From CAVVFX01 sp963747535 (GTDB lineage: Bacteria; Acidobacteriota; Terriglobia; Bryobacterales; Bryobacteraceae): 64,000 nt of DNA. This document shows, one piece after another, positions 34,634-43,874 of the stretch. Made by a program: the position numbers and the translations under genes. The notes under the pieces are model-generated. The model was not told where the DNA came from. It made no database searches and was given only the letters and a program-made list of their open reading frames with translations. The DNA lies in contig CAVVFX010000016.1 of assembly GCA_963747535.1 (NCBI GenBank), positions 1-64,000 of the forward strand, given 5' to 3'. Numbering within the stretch: the stretch's first letter is position 1; every line of letters starts with the position of its first letter.

Positions 34634-35398
34634 TCAACCTCGCTCTGACATAAATTTCGTTAGGATGGCGTTGAACTCAGACGGCTTTTCGATCATGGGC
34701 GAGTGCCCGCACAGTGCGAGCTTGTGCAAGCACGCTCTTGCAATCAGATGCAGATTCCGTTCCCAATCCTCCACTGGTGCGATCTGGTCGTGCTCACCCC
34801 AAACCATCAAAACGTCACACTGGATCTGCGGAAGACATGTCCTTAGGTCATATTTTCGGACCGCGAGTACGTAACGCAACATATTGGCCGCGCAGCGCCG
34901 GTCTCTGGCAATCGCCAAGCTCCTCTCAATCATCTCTTCCGAGATAACCGAGCGATCATAAAACAGTTGTTCTGCGATGCGGTCGGCATTTTGTCGCGAC
35001 ATGTCTCCGCTGTGGCGGAGTCCGAGGTTGGCCATTTCGCCCAATCCTGGGCATCCGCTGATCACTACGGCCTCGACCCGGTCCGGCCGGTGACGCGCCG
35101 TATCCAACGCCACCAAGCCTCCCAAAGAATTTCCGCAGAGAACCGCGCGGGAGATTTCATGCTCGTCGAGCACTCCGATCAACATCTGTCGCAGCAGGTC
35201 GATCGAAGCAGTCTTCGTGTCGAGCACGGCAAACGGATCCGACAGTTTCAGTACACTGTATCCGATGGCGGACAGATGATCCGAAGCCGGCTTCCAGATC
35301 CATGCGCCGGCGAACAGCCCCGGTAGGAGCACGACCGGCCGCGCGGGGAGCCATCCCCGGACATATTCGATCCTTTCCCGCATGGAACCCGCCCGCAA
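34634..35398 (-). CDS. Alpha/beta hydrolase
   Basis: 254 residues. Canonical fold: oxyanion/head region VVLLPGLFAGAWIWKP, nucleophile elbow CGNSLGG, acidic residue in VWGEHDQIAP and catalytic His in LCGHSPMIEKP. Overall organisation suggests an esterase or C-C hydrolase such as MhpC-type enzymes, substrate unknown. The start lies one base beyond the stop of the upstream gene at 35400, so they form an operon. Confidence 0.9.
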   Translation of the reverse strand: MRAGSMRERIEYVRGWLPARPVVLLPGLFAGAWIWKPASDHLSAIGYSVLKLSDPFAVLDTKTASIDLLRQMLIGVLDEHEISRAVLCGNSLGGLVALDTARHRPDRVEAVVISGCPGLGEMANLGLRHSGDMSRQNADRIAEQLFYDRSVISEEMIERSLAIARDRRCAANMLRYVLAVRKYDLRTCLPQIQCDVLMVWGEHDQIAPVEDWERNLHLIARACLHKLALCGHSPMIEKPSEFNAILTKFMSERG

Positions 35399-35399
35399 T

Positions 35400-36914
35400 T
35401 TAATGGTCGGCGGCCTCGCGCCACTCCCGGAAACGATCCGACGCGAATTGCACCGCCGCGCCAGGAACTGTCAGGATTCTGTTGAAAGTGGCTAGGTCAG
35501 GCGCGCCGTTGTCGCGCAGATGCAGTTGATACCAGCCCCGGCTGTGGAGAAAGATGGTACGGTCATGACCGGCCTTTCGCGCGGGTGCCCGGAAAGTTAT
35601 CTCGGCTTGGTCGGTAGGATCTGGCATTGGGTAGTAGCGGTCGTCGGCCGCCGCCAGGTCCCGCAGGATGTCCTTGCCGCCGGAGGTCCGGGCGGAGTTC
35701 GCGGCCACACGCCTTATGTTCACGGCTTGACCGGAGCCGTATGCAGCCACGAACGAATTGAAGGCCCAGTAGCCTACGGGCGGCCGCAACCTGATGCGCA
35801 ATTGAGTGCCGCTCACGTGGCTGATGTCCAGTGGAATTGCGCGATCCTCCGCCAGGAGCGGACCGCCATTCGGAAGCGCGCCCCGCACTACCCAACCAGT
35901 GGCTTCTTCGACTTCGATCGGCAACCGATAAGTGCCCTCTCGTTCGCCCCAGGCATGGATCCTTTGCAATCCGGCTGGGTCCTTATCGAGCGATGCCAGC
36001 CAGGCAGCGGCTTCACGCCCATGCAGTTCCACCATCTTCTTGATCATGTAGGAGCCCCAGAGTCCAGTGGCGGCGTTGGCGATGAGATTCACTTGCGTCG
36101 CGCTCTCCGGTTTGGGAAATGTCAGAACCACCTCCTGACGCAGGCTGCCATCCGGTCCGCCAATCGTATCCGGCTCCCAGATCCTGCGGTCGGTCGACTG
36201 GAGCCAGAGCAGCAGATCGTTCCCGTCGCGGTCGCGCGCCGCGCTGAGTTTTTGGATTTGCGTAAATGAGCGGAGCGTCCCATTCTCATCGGAGACGACC
36301 CGCGATCCTGGAGCGTGGTCAACCACCCACAACTCCATGAGGTTGGTGAACTGCGTCTCGTCCACCTCATTCGTTAACAACAAGCGGTAGGACCCGTTTT
36401 GCTCGCGGAGGTGTTCCAGTTCCGAGTAATCGTCGCGCTCCAGGCCGCGAGTGATGGCGCCGCCGTAAGGTTCGGCATCGAAGACGTAACCAGTTCCATC
36501 CCACGAATAGACGAACGGACAGGATTGCTTCGTCGCCGCGACAACCGCTGCAAGAGTGCCGATCGCCGCGGCGGCAATAGCAACGGTAAGTCCAATGGTG
36601 CGCGGGGCGGAGACGCCGCGCCGCTCGACCCATAGACGCTGAACATCCCGCATGGCGACGGTGTAGGGCACGCTCCGGACCTTGGCTTCGATGGTGTCCC
36701 GATTCATCTTCCCGCCCGGCGGATCGAATCCGATTTCGTCACCGGCCTTAGTGGTAACTCCCACCAAGTGTTCCTGCTGCGGCTGCGGCACTTGGGCGAT
36801 ATTCAGCTTTTTGACTTTGTCTACCATGCAGCCGCCGTTGAGGAAGAAAAGCACAGCTGTCACCAGGAGTGCTGTCCCTTCCTGAAGCGTCCGAAGGACT
36901 TTAGAGTGAGACAT
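35400..36914 (-). CDS. Membrane-associated lipoprotein-like protein of unknown function
   Basis: 504 residues. An N-terminal segment with a lipobox-like end (LLVTAVLFFLNGGCM, cysteine about 29) suggests a lipoprotein; a second hydrophobic stretch (IGLTVAIAAAAIGTLAAVVAA, about 107) is followed by the striking block CPFVYSWDGTGYVFDAEPYG and GAITRGLERDDYSELEHL. The C-terminal 150 residues are beta-rich. Proteins with this block occur in Acidobacteria and Bacteroidetes without known function. It begins the two-gene unit with the alpha/beta hydrolase. Confidence 0.7.
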   Translation of the reverse strand: MSHSKVLRTLQEGTALLVTAVLFFLNGGCMVDKVKKLNIAQVPQPQQEHLVGVTTKAGDEIGFDPPGGKMNRDTIEAKVRSVPYTVAMRDVQRLWVERRGVSAPRTIGLTVAIAAAAIGTLAAVVAATKQSCPFVYSWDGTGYVFDAEPYGGAITRGLERDDYSELEHLREQNGSYRLLLTNEVDETQFTNLMELWVVDHAPGSRVVSDENGTLRSFTQIQKLSAARDRDGNDLLLWLQSTDRRIWEPDTIGGPDGSLRQEVVLTFPKPESATQVNLIANAATGLWGSYMIKKMVELHGREAAAWLASLDKDPAGLQRIHAWGEREGTYRLPIEVEEATGWVVRGALPNGGPLLAEDRAIPLDISHVSGTQLRIRLRPPVGYWAFNSFVAAYGSGQAVNIRRVAANSARTSGGKDILRDLAAADDRYYPMPDPTDQAEITFRAPARKAGHDRTIFLHSRGWYQLHLRDNGAPDLATFNRILTVPGAAVQFASDRFREWREAADH

Positions 36915-37009
36915 ATTCTGAATTCAGCTAAGTGTATCGGATCGAGAAGCGGAATAGGGAACGGATCACAGTGATAACCGGAAAGAGCGGTTTGTGCGTT
37001 TTGATCCTG

Positions 37010-37249
37010 GGGATAGATTCGTCGCCACGCTTAGTACTCCTGGATGAGAAGACCAGCATTCAAGCCCGGCGGCGGAAGCAGCCAACTCTGCCACCGGCTT
37101 CCGATCGTCCCATCCGCGTCGAGCATCAGTATTTTCGCGAAGGCGCCTGGACTTACTTGGCCGCTTGGGATGTCCATCGCGCTAAGGTCTTCGGCCGCTG
37201 CGAGGTAAAAAGTGGGATCGCTCCGGTGGACCCGCTCGTTAGCGAAGTC
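37010..37249 (+). pseudogene. IS630-family transposase fragment
   Basis: About 80 codons reading VLLDEKTSIQARRRKQ, HQYFREGAWTYLAAWDVHRA and KVFGRCEVKSGIAP, the central DDE region of IS630-type transposases (the first catalytic Asp in the LLDEKTSIQA motif). Both ends of the transposase are lost; it runs on in frame into an ATP-grasp fragment. Confidence 0.8.
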
Positions 37250-37500
37250 ATGATGTTCGACGAGCACACCGAAGCCCTTGCGCACGGTGTGGGCCTGAAG
37301 GTCGCACATCCTCCGGCGAAGCTGCGCCGGCACCTCGATAGCAAGATCACCACCACGCGCCTGGCCGCTCGCGCGGGCATCGCGTCCGTACCGAACGTGC
37401 TGGCCCCCGTCAATATCTATCGTGCGCTCCGCGAAGTTGCAGACGGGCTGGGGCCTGATCTGGTGGTACAGTGCCCCATCGGATCGCTTGGGACTGCGGG
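37247..37500 (+). pseudogene. ATP-grasp (biotin-carboxylase-like) enzyme fragment
   Basis: In frame with the IS630 remnant, it reads MMFDEHTEALAHGVGLKVAH, LRRHLDSKITTTRLAARAGI and PDLVVQCPIG. This is the segment before and at the start of the ATP-binding lobe of ATP-grasp ligases. The catalytic core is absent and the sequence ends in MITE copy 3. Together with the IS630 piece it makes one chimeric open frame of 195 codons that is unlikely to be a functional protein. Confidence 0.7.
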
Positions 37501-37526
37501 AACAGCTAACCGGCCGTAAGCGCGGG

Positions 37527-37605
37527 CCCGCGCGCGGCTCAGCAACGACTTCCGAGCCGGGACCGTCAGGCAGTGGCTACGCGAACTTTTGCAACTTGGT
37601 ACTGG
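37527..37605 (-). repeat. MITE-like repeat, copy 3 (left end missing)
   Basis: Reverse orientation: GCGCGCGGCTCAGCAACGAC to the end CGAACTTTTGCAACTTGGTA, followed by CTGG. The other terminal repeat is not present, so this copy is truncated against the ATP-grasp fragment. Confidence 0.75.
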
Positions 37606-37622
37606 TGTGCAACCACGGCGAT

Positions 37623-38393
37623 TTACGGATGCCCGATATAATCCATCCGGCCGCCATCCACGGTTAACACCTGCGCCGTCACAAAGCTGGACTCCACCGC
37701 CGCCAGAAATGCCACCGCATGCGCGATGTCCTCCGGCGTCCCTACCCGGCCGGTCATAGCGTTATTCCGCATTCGCTCCAGCGTCTGTTCGTAGTCCTGC
37801 TCGCTGCGGCCGACCTTTACCATATCGGTAAGAATGAAGCCTGGCGCTACCGCATTCACCGTAATGCCGTACGGCCCCAATTCCATTGCGAATCGCTTTG
37901 TCAACATCGAAACGGCAGCCTTGGTCGCAGCATAGAACGTGCTGCCTGGCAACGATGTGCCGTGTCCCGCCACCGACGTCAGGTTGACGATCCGCCCATA
38001 GCCGCGCTCTTTCATGCCGGCCGCCACCACCCGCGTAACGTGGATCAGCCCGTCAACATTGGTGCGCCGCATCCGCTCCATCTCAGCCGGCTCGAAGGTC
38101 TCCAGCGTTGCCCGAAATACCGTACCCGCGTTGTTAACGAGGATCGCAACCGGTCCCAGCTCGCGAGTCACCCGCTCCACCATCTTCCGATCCTGCTCGG
38201 GATCGCCGACGTCTGCGCGCACCGTAACCGCACGCCCACCCGCCGCACGAATTTCCGTGGCCACTTGTTCAGCCAAGTCGTCGCGGGTCACATAATTGAC
38301 GGCCACGGCTGCACCCTCGTGCGCCAGCCGTAGGGCGATCGCCCGCCCAAGACCGCGAGAGGCTCCGGTTACCAATGCTGTCTGTCCTGTCAT
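37623..38393 (-). CDS. Short-chain dehydrogenase/reductase, FabG type
   Basis: 256 residues from the ATG at 38393, which puts the start just before the Rossmann motif TALVTGASRGLGRAIAL (GxxxGxG). NNAG motif (ILVNNAGTVF), catalytic Ser in LTSVAGHG, Tyr-x3-Lys in FYAATKAAV and the C-terminal VLTVDGG motif are all present. NADPH preference is suggested by the Arg after the glycine motif. Typical of 3-oxoacyl-ACP reductase or other secondary-alcohol dehydrogenases; context (a lone gene between remnants) gives no substrate. Confidence 0.92.
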   Translation of the reverse strand: MTGQTALVTGASRGLGRAIALRLAHEGAAVAVNYVTRDDLAEQVATEIRAAGGRAVTVRADVGDPEQDRKMVERVTRELGPVAILVNNAGTVFRATLETFEPAEMERMRRTNVDGLIHVTRVVAAGMKERGYGRIVNLTSVAGHGTSLPGSTFYAATKAAVSMLTKRFAMELGPYGITVNAVAPGFILTDMVKVGRSEQDYEQTLERMRNNAMTGRVGTPEDIAHAVAFLAAVESSFVTAQVLTVDGGRMDYIGHP

Positions 38394-38539
38394 ACTCAGC
38401 CGCAAAGCATAGCATGTCACGCGGTGGCATGGTGCAGAAAGGTTGGGTCCGCTTTCGACGTTTTACACGAAGCTAATCAGATGCCGGCAGCTAACCGGCA
38501 CGTCCAATTCATCGTGCCAATGTTACTTTTGCGAACCGA

Positions 38540-38868
38540 GTACCTGAACTGAAGCTTGACGGCTTCCGTGCAGTCGCCTTCAAATCGAATGGCACGGTCG
38601 ACCTTCGCTCCCGCAACGACAAAGATTTCAATATGAAGTACCCGTCGATCGTGAAAACCTCATAGTCGATGCCGGATGAGACTGTGATCGACGGCCAGTT
38701 CTTCTACTATGTATTCGACGTCATGGTCATCGGAGGAACGGGCGTCATGACGCGGCCGCTCGAAGAACGGCGGGTGAGCCTCGAACGTCGGGCGCTGGGG
38801 AAGTTAGCAGAGCCGATCCGCCGCTCCTACGCTGCCGACCGGTTAATAGAGATTACGCGGCCGCGGGC
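38540..38868 (+). pseudogene. ATP-dependent DNA ligase fragment with internal deletion
   Basis: Reads ELKLDGFRAVAFKSNG (motif I; Lys is the adenylation residue), VDLRSRNDKDFNMKYPSIVK, a TAG stop at about 38662, then PDETVIDGQ and FYYVFDVMVIGG in the same frame. About 20-25 residues expected between VIDG and FYYVFDV are missing. The fragment comes from the catalytic domain of a LigD-like/LigC ATP-dependent ligase and cannot be active. Confidence 0.75.
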
Positions 38869-39870
38869 TCAATCCGACAGGTTTGTGGTCATTGAGCGCA
38901 CTCTTGAGAGGCCGCCGTGTTTCGGATGTTTCTCCATATCGGAAAGCAATCCTTCGTCGGTCAGATCGAGTGGACGGGAGTTCTTCCAATCCTCACGCAA
39001 CACGCCCCAGAGGCGGCTCAAAATGTTCGGATCCCTCACTTGGATCGCGAGTTCCCGGCGCCTGTCGAAACTGCCGGTAGTCAGGTTAATGGACCCGATA
39101 ATCGCTCGTGATCCGTCGGCCAGCAGTAGCTTGGCGTGCAGCTTGAGGTGCTTGATTTTGCGGAGTTTGATGCCGACGTCCTGCATGATCCTCAAGTCGC
39201 CGACGCCATCTACAAGTTGCTCCGGCCGCAGTGAATGGGATGGTCGGGTCATCACGTGGACTTTCACTCCCCGCCGCTTCGCTTGTACGATGTGATCGAC
39301 AATGATGGCGTCTTGGAAGCGCTCGTTCTGAATGAAGAGGGAGTGTTCTGCTCTGTCGATGAACTGCGCGATTTGCCGGCGCCCCATTCCCGGACACCAA
39401 ATAAGGTTCGACGATATCGGCGGTTTAAACTCCTGACGGCTCCAATCCGCTTCGAAGCAGCGGATTATTTCCATCACCTCCAGCGGTTCGGTCGTCATCA
39501 CCGCGAAATCACGCGTCTCCTCGAAGTTTTCCGGCTCCCAATTAGGCGATCCGATGAGCGCTGTCCTATCGTCGATCACCATCGACTTTTCGTGTGTGAC
39601 GTCGAACCCCGGGTTGCTGTCCAGGACATCGATACGGGCTCTACTGAGGATGGTACGCGAACCTATATTTTGAATTTCACCGCTTCTGCGCGCCGGGTTC
39701 AGCATAACGCGAACAATTACCGCGCGCTTGTGGGCATTGACCAGCGCCTCCAGGATCGTAGGGTCGGAAAGGGCGAAGATTTTAATGCGAATTGACTTCT
39801 TTGCCGAGCCGATCGCATCCAGCATCGGCTTAGCCGAGTCATTTGGCAAAACGATTAAAGATCGTGACAC
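38869..39870 (-). CDS. Phospholipase D-like protein
   Basis: 333 residues from a GTG at 39870 with GGAG five bases upstream. Two HxK(x)4D motifs, THEKSMVIDD and KLHAKLLLADG, each followed by the GS(P/I)N signature, mark a complete PLD catalytic pair. Such proteins act as phosphodiesterases on lipids or nucleic acids or as cardiolipin-synthase-like transferases. It begins 23 bases after the ABC exporter gene and is probably in its operon. No signal peptide is seen in the chosen reading, which suggests cytoplasmic action. Confidence 0.85.
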   Translation of the reverse strand: MSRSLIVLPNDSAKPMLDAIGSAKKSIRIKIFALSDPTILEALVNAHKRAVIVRVMLNPARRSGEIQNIGSRTILSRARIDVLDSNPGFDVTHEKSMVIDDRTALIGSPNWEPENFEETRDFAVMTTEPLEVMEIIRCFEADWSRQEFKPPISSNLIWCPGMGRRQIAQFIDRAEHSLFIQNERFQDAIIVDHIVQAKRRGVKVHVMTRPSHSLRPEQLVDGVGDLRIMQDVGIKLRKIKHLKLHAKLLLADGSRAIIGSINLTTGSFDRRRELAIQVRDPNILSRLWGVLREDWKNSRPLDLTDEGLLSDMEKHPKHGGLSRVRSMTTNLSD

Positions 39871-39892
39871 AAAAGCTCCGCTTCTAACACAC

Positions 39893-41683
39893 TCATTGGT
39901 CCCGTCCGATGGCCTCGGCGACACTCTGCGGCTTGTTCAGTCCGGTATAGACTCCGCCGAGCGATTGCAATTGATCGTGAGTGCCTTCCTCGGTGACCAA
40001 TCCGTCCATGACCACGACTACTTTGTCAGCCGCACGGAGCGTCTCGAGGCGATGAGCAATCATCACGACAGTCCGACCTTTCATCAGCCGTTCCAGTGCC
40101 TCCACTACTTTTTTCTCGGCCTCGACGTCCAGCGCCGCTGTCGGCTCGTCGAGAATGAGAACAGGGCTGTTCCGGATAAGTGCTCGCGCGATGCCCATCC
40201 GCTGTCTCTGTCCGCCTGACAGGGTCAGGCCTCGCTCGCCGATAATTGTCTGATAGCCTAAGGGCATCCGTTCGATGAATTCGTGAGCGTTAGCGAGTTC
40301 CGCAGCCGTGACGATCTCGTCCAAAGATGCATCGGGGCGCCCATAAGCGATATTCTCGCTGACCGTACCGCGAAACAGCACGGTATCCTGCAACACGAAT
40401 CCGAAGTTCTTTCTGAGAGCCTGTAAATCGTAGTCACGGACATCCACGCCATCAATGAGAACCCTTCCCGAGATGGCGTCGTAGAAACGCGGAATCAAAC
40501 TGACGATGGTAGACTTGCCGCTGCCCGTCGGACCGACAATACCCACAAACTGTCCTGGCTCGATACGGAAGCTCACATCCCGAAGTACCGGAGCCTGCGG
40601 ATCATAATAGAAGGCAACGTGATCGAATGAGATTTCACCGCGCAAGGATTTCGCAGCCTTGGCGTTGGGACGCTCGGGAATGATCTCGTCTGTTTTCAGA
40701 ATCGCCTGAATACGTTCGGTAGCTACAGCCGTTTGCGCAATCGAGTTGGTCATCTTGGCAAGATCCTGGACGGGTTTAAAGAATCGTCCAAGGTACGAGA
40801 GAAAGATGGTCAGGACTCCCGCAGTCATCGTGCCGGTTAAGACCAACCCTGCGCCTCGCCACAACACGAGCCCCGCACACGATGCAACCGCAATCGCGAC
40901 GGTCGGCGAAAGCGATGACTTGATCCGGCGGGCCCGAAGCGCCGACTGCGCCGTCGCCCAGCTAACTTTACCGAGACGCGCCTCTTCCAATTCCTGCGTG
41001 CCAAACGCCTCCACCACCCGCTGGGACTGTAGGCCCTGCATCTCGACCGAGACGATTTCTGACTGGTTGATTCGCACGACCTGCGTCGCCTCCTTTATTG
41101 TCTTTTTGAATCGGGAAACGAACCAGAGCAGAAAAGGCACCACGGATGCCGCGATGAGCGCGAAATTCCAATTCAGCCACAACATCATGAACAGCATGCC
41201 TAGGACAGACAGGAGATCGACCAGAATCGAGAGTGTCCCTGACGACGCAAAGTTCTGAATCGTCGCGATATCTGTGGTGAGGGTGCTCAATGACGCACTG
41301 ACCTCGTGCTTGTCGTAGTACGCAAGTGAGAGTCGCTGCAGGTGATGATAGGTGCGCATTCGCAGGTCGTGCGCCACCCCTTGCGCCACCGTCTCGCTGA
41401 AATAGCTGTCCAGATACGATGCCAAGGCGCCGACCGCCGCGATCGCGATGACGGCAAAGCCAGCCCACAACGCAATTTGTCTTTTGTCGGCTACATCCAG
41501 TGTGGCCGGCCAAAAGCGGGCGACCCATGGCGGAAAATGGCGATCGCCTGCCACGTTGTCGAGAATTACCTTAAGCGGCCACGGTGCGGCCACGCTCATC
41601 AGGGTTTCCACGATCATGGCGGACAACACCAGCGCCAGTGTCCATTGGTACGGACGAATCAGTTTACGGACAAGACGAATCAC
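39893..41683 (-). CDS. ABC exporter, MsbA-type fused permease/ATPase
   Basis: 596 residues. Six-helix transmembrane domain (about 1-320, for example TLALVLSAMIVETLMSVAAP and WAGFAVIAIAAVGALASYL) and a nucleotide-binding domain with Walker A GPTGSGKST, signature LSGGQRQRMG, Walker B PVLILDEPTAALD and switch His in VVMIAHR. Works as a homodimer exporting lipids, peptides or drugs. A PLD-like gene follows on the same strand, which may hint at lipid-linked function. Full length, start at 41683. Confidence 0.93.
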   Translation of the reverse strand: MIRLVRKLIRPYQWTLALVLSAMIVETLMSVAAPWPLKVILDNVAGDRHFPPWVARFWPATLDVADKRQIALWAGFAVIAIAAVGALASYLDSYFSETVAQGVAHDLRMRTYHHLQRLSLAYYDKHEVSASLSTLTTDIATIQNFASSGTLSILVDLLSVLGMLFMMLWLNWNFALIAASVVPFLLWFVSRFKKTIKEATQVVRINQSEIVSVEMQGLQSQRVVEAFGTQELEEARLGKVSWATAQSALRARRIKSSLSPTVAIAVASCAGLVLWRGAGLVLTGTMTAGVLTIFLSYLGRFFKPVQDLAKMTNSIAQTAVATERIQAILKTDEIIPERPNAKAAKSLRGEISFDHVAFYYDPQAPVLRDVSFRIEPGQFVGIVGPTGSGKSTIVSLIPRFYDAISGRVLIDGVDVRDYDLQALRKNFGFVLQDTVLFRGTVSENIAYGRPDASLDEIVTAAELANAHEFIERMPLGYQTIIGERGLTLSGGQRQRMGIARALIRNSPVLILDEPTAALDVEAEKKVVEALERLMKGRTVVMIAHRLETLRAADKVVVVMDGLVTEEGTHDQLQSLGGVYTGLNKPQSVAEAIGRDQ

Positions 41684-41993
41684 ACTCGATCACCTTGCGC
41701 GATCTGCGGTTTCCAAAGATCAGAGACGCGCCCGTCAAGATCATGGTCTTACGTTTGCCTTGCATCTGTTTCGGCTGCGTTCTTCTCCGTTTTTTGGAAG
41801 AGCAAAGCACGGACCATCGCCAACTTATTGAAAAAGGGATCTTGCCTGGAAACCGCGGCGCCCAGGTGTCCGCAGGCAGTGTCGATAGACGGACAGATGC
41901 ACTCGCCAGGTCTTTCCGCACAAGACTCTTGAGCAGGCATGCCCCGAGCCCCGGCCCTGAGCGTGACCGTCGACTTCCGTCACAGGCTGCTAG
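41684..41993. other. Gap before the IS701-family element
   Basis: About 310 bases upstream of the ABC exporter gene, ending with the CTAG target copy (41990-41993). No gene or promoter can be supported; the short open frames have no coding character. Confidence 0.5.
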
Positions 41994-42090
41994 TACTACT
42001 GGGTCATAAAAAGCCCAGCGAATCAATGACATCCAAGTGAGTCAGGAAGCCAGTATTCTATTGAGTGAAATGATTCCGCATTCAGCCAGT

Positions 42091-42441
42091 ATGCAATCGG
42101 TGGAGGAGATCTACGCGCTGCTGCGCGTAGCTGGCATCCGTAAGCATCCGGTCGCGGCCATGTACGAAGGGCATCCGCGATTGTTCTGTCCTCATTTGTT
42201 GGGCAAGAGTAAGCAGGGCCGGCGTCACGCGTTCTGTTATCAGTTTGGAGGAACCAGTGACAGCGGGCTGAAGACGGTTGCGGAGAGAGTCGGTGGTTGG
42301 CGCTGCATTGTGGTGGAGAAACTCAGCGGAGTCGAGTTGCAGTCTGGAATCTGGCACACGGAGCCGCGATCGAATCGGCAAACTTGCGTTGAGGAGGTGG
42401 AGTTCGACGCCGACGTTCAGCGCGGCGAAGATCCACAATAA
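42091..42441 (+). CDS. Small passenger protein of the IS701-family element, unknown function
   Basis: 116 residues from the ATG at 42091 (MQSVEEIYALLRVAG); a GTG at 42037 would add 18. The centre reads HPVAAMYEGHPRLFCPHLLG, HAFCYQFGGTSDSGL and WRCIVVEKL. I recall similar short proteins as free-standing chromosomal genes of unknown function, so this is probably a captured cargo gene. It lies between the left inverted repeat and the convergent transposase gene, entirely inside the mobile element. Confidence 0.65.
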   Translation: MQSVEEIYALLRVAGIRKHPVAAMYEGHPRLFCPHLLGKSKQGRRHAFCYQFGGTSDSGLKTVAERVGGWRCIVVEKLSGVELQSGIWHTEPRSNRQTCVEEVEFDADVQRGEDPQ

Positions 42442-42510
42442 GGACAACGAGGCAATTGCCGCGTCAACCAGTGCGCCAAGTTAATACGAAGTGTTGTGAT
42501 CGAGTGGGGA

Positions 42511-43830
42511 TTATGCCGCTCGGGGCGTATTCGGCGATCCGCGCGGGCGGAATTCCGGCGTCGGCTTGGGGGCAACGAATCCAAGATGACCGGCGCGGGC
42601 AGAGGGGGAAAAACGGTTCCGCTCTGCCACCAGGAACCCATAAGCTGCGATGCACAGTGTGGCGTGATGGTGGAACCCGCGCCAGTTGCGACCTTCGAAG
42701 TGCCCCAGCCCTAACTCTTGTTTCAGTTCCTCATAGTCCCGTTCGATGATCCATCGGTGCTTGGCGATCTTGATCAGAGCTTTGAGCGTGGTGTTGGCAG
42801 GTAATGTCGCCATCCAGTACTTAGTGGGCTCCTTCTCGCTTTGCGGCCACTCGATCAACAGCCATTCTTCAGCGTTGGGCTCTGCTTTCCAATAATCGCG
42901 ATGTGCGGGACGGACGCGAAGGACGGCAAAGCGAGATCGTAATGTCCGCTCTGTACCTTCACGCCATGCGATGTTCTTAAAGGCGGTGGAGGGCAGGCTC
43001 AGAGCTAATTGCTTGACAGATGTCGGTTGATGCTCCGGCGAGCGCTGTAACAATCGCGGAGGGCGTCCCATTTTTCCTCGCGGCTTGGCAGGCAGTGGTT
43101 GTTTGCCCGGTTCCCAGACCGTCATAGAACTTTGTACACCCACAACATACGGCAATCCCAGTTCGGTGAGACCGTCACGAAACTCGTTGCTGTTGCCATA
43201 AGCCGCGTCTGCCAGAACCATTCCGCGAGGCACGTCGGCAGCCACTGCGGCGCGGATCTGGTCCATGGCGATATCCGGCTTGGTCTGAAACTGAATCTCT
43301 TCGGGTACTTCCGTCTTTTCCCGTCGTTCAGCATCCTCGGCCCACTCCTTTGGCAGGTATAGGCGATACGCAATCGGCAGACTCGAACTCCACGTGGACA
43401 CCGACAGACTAACCGCCACTCGGCAGTTCTCTTGTTTGCCCAATTGCCCGCAGTACTGATGCGCCACACCGACCGAATGCTTTCCCTTCTTCGGAAAACC
43501 TGTGTCATCCACGATCCACGCCACCACTGGTCCTGGCTTTTGCATGGCTGGCAACACCTGCTTGCACACTTCCTTGAGCAGCGTTGCATCACTCCACGGT
43601 GCCTTGGCCACCAAATGATGTAGAGACTGGCGCATCGGCTGAACGCTGTCCGGAGCCAAGCGTGCCGCCATCGGCTCGATGCTCTTTCGATCTCCCTCCA
43701 GCAGCAACCCCTTGCAGTAACTCTTCAGAGGCAGATGCCGGTCTTCGTGCCCCGCGGCGTTCGCCAGGCTATCCATATATGCCGTGAAGCGCTTCTCCTG
43801 CGGGCCTGGCGCGGAGAGTCTTGATCCCAC
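42511..43830 (-). CDS. IS701-family transposase
   Basis: 439 residues. DDE transposase of the IS701 type: first Asp in VVAWIVDDTGFPKKGKHSVG, then HQYCGQLGKQENCRVAV; second Asp in GMVLADAAYGNSNEF; Glu in RWIIERDYEELKQELGLGHF. All catalytic regions are intact and the frame is uninterrupted, so the element could be active. The C-terminus after NRFSPSARAG is variable and proline-rich. Confidence 0.92.
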   Translation of the reverse strand: MGSRLSAPGPQEKRFTAYMDSLANAAGHEDRHLPLKSYCKGLLLEGDRKSIEPMAARLAPDSVQPMRQSLHHLVAKAPWSDATLLKEVCKQVLPAMQKPGPVVAWIVDDTGFPKKGKHSVGVAHQYCGQLGKQENCRVAVSLSVSTWSSSLPIAYRLYLPKEWAEDAERREKTEVPEEIQFQTKPDIAMDQIRAAVAADVPRGMVLADAAYGNSNEFRDGLTELGLPYVVGVQSSMTVWEPGKQPLPAKPRGKMGRPPRLLQRSPEHQPTSVKQLALSLPSTAFKNIAWREGTERTLRSRFAVLRVRPAHRDYWKAEPNAEEWLLIEWPQSEKEPTKYWMATLPANTTLKALIKIAKHRWIIERDYEELKQELGLGHFEGRNWRGFHHHATLCIAAYGFLVAERNRFSPSARAGHLGFVAPKPTPEFRPRGSPNTPRAA

Positions 43831-43874
43831 AAAACAATTCTACACCAGAATGTCATTTTTGTGACCCAGTAATA

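Larger units (their letters stand above)
41994..43874. mobile_element. Complete IS701-family insertion sequence with a passenger gene
   Basis: 1881 bases bounded by inverted repeats TACTACTGGGTCATAAAAA and (reverse complement at the right end) TATTACTGGGTCACAAAAA, 17 of 19 identical. Both ends are flanked by CTAG (41990-41993 and 43875-43878), a four-base target duplication; IS701 elements are known to target CTAG-like sites. It carries the transposase on the minus strand and an unrelated small gene on the plus strand. The right-hand CTAG is also the first four bases of MITE copy 4, so the element went in at the edge of that repeat. Confidence 0.9.
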
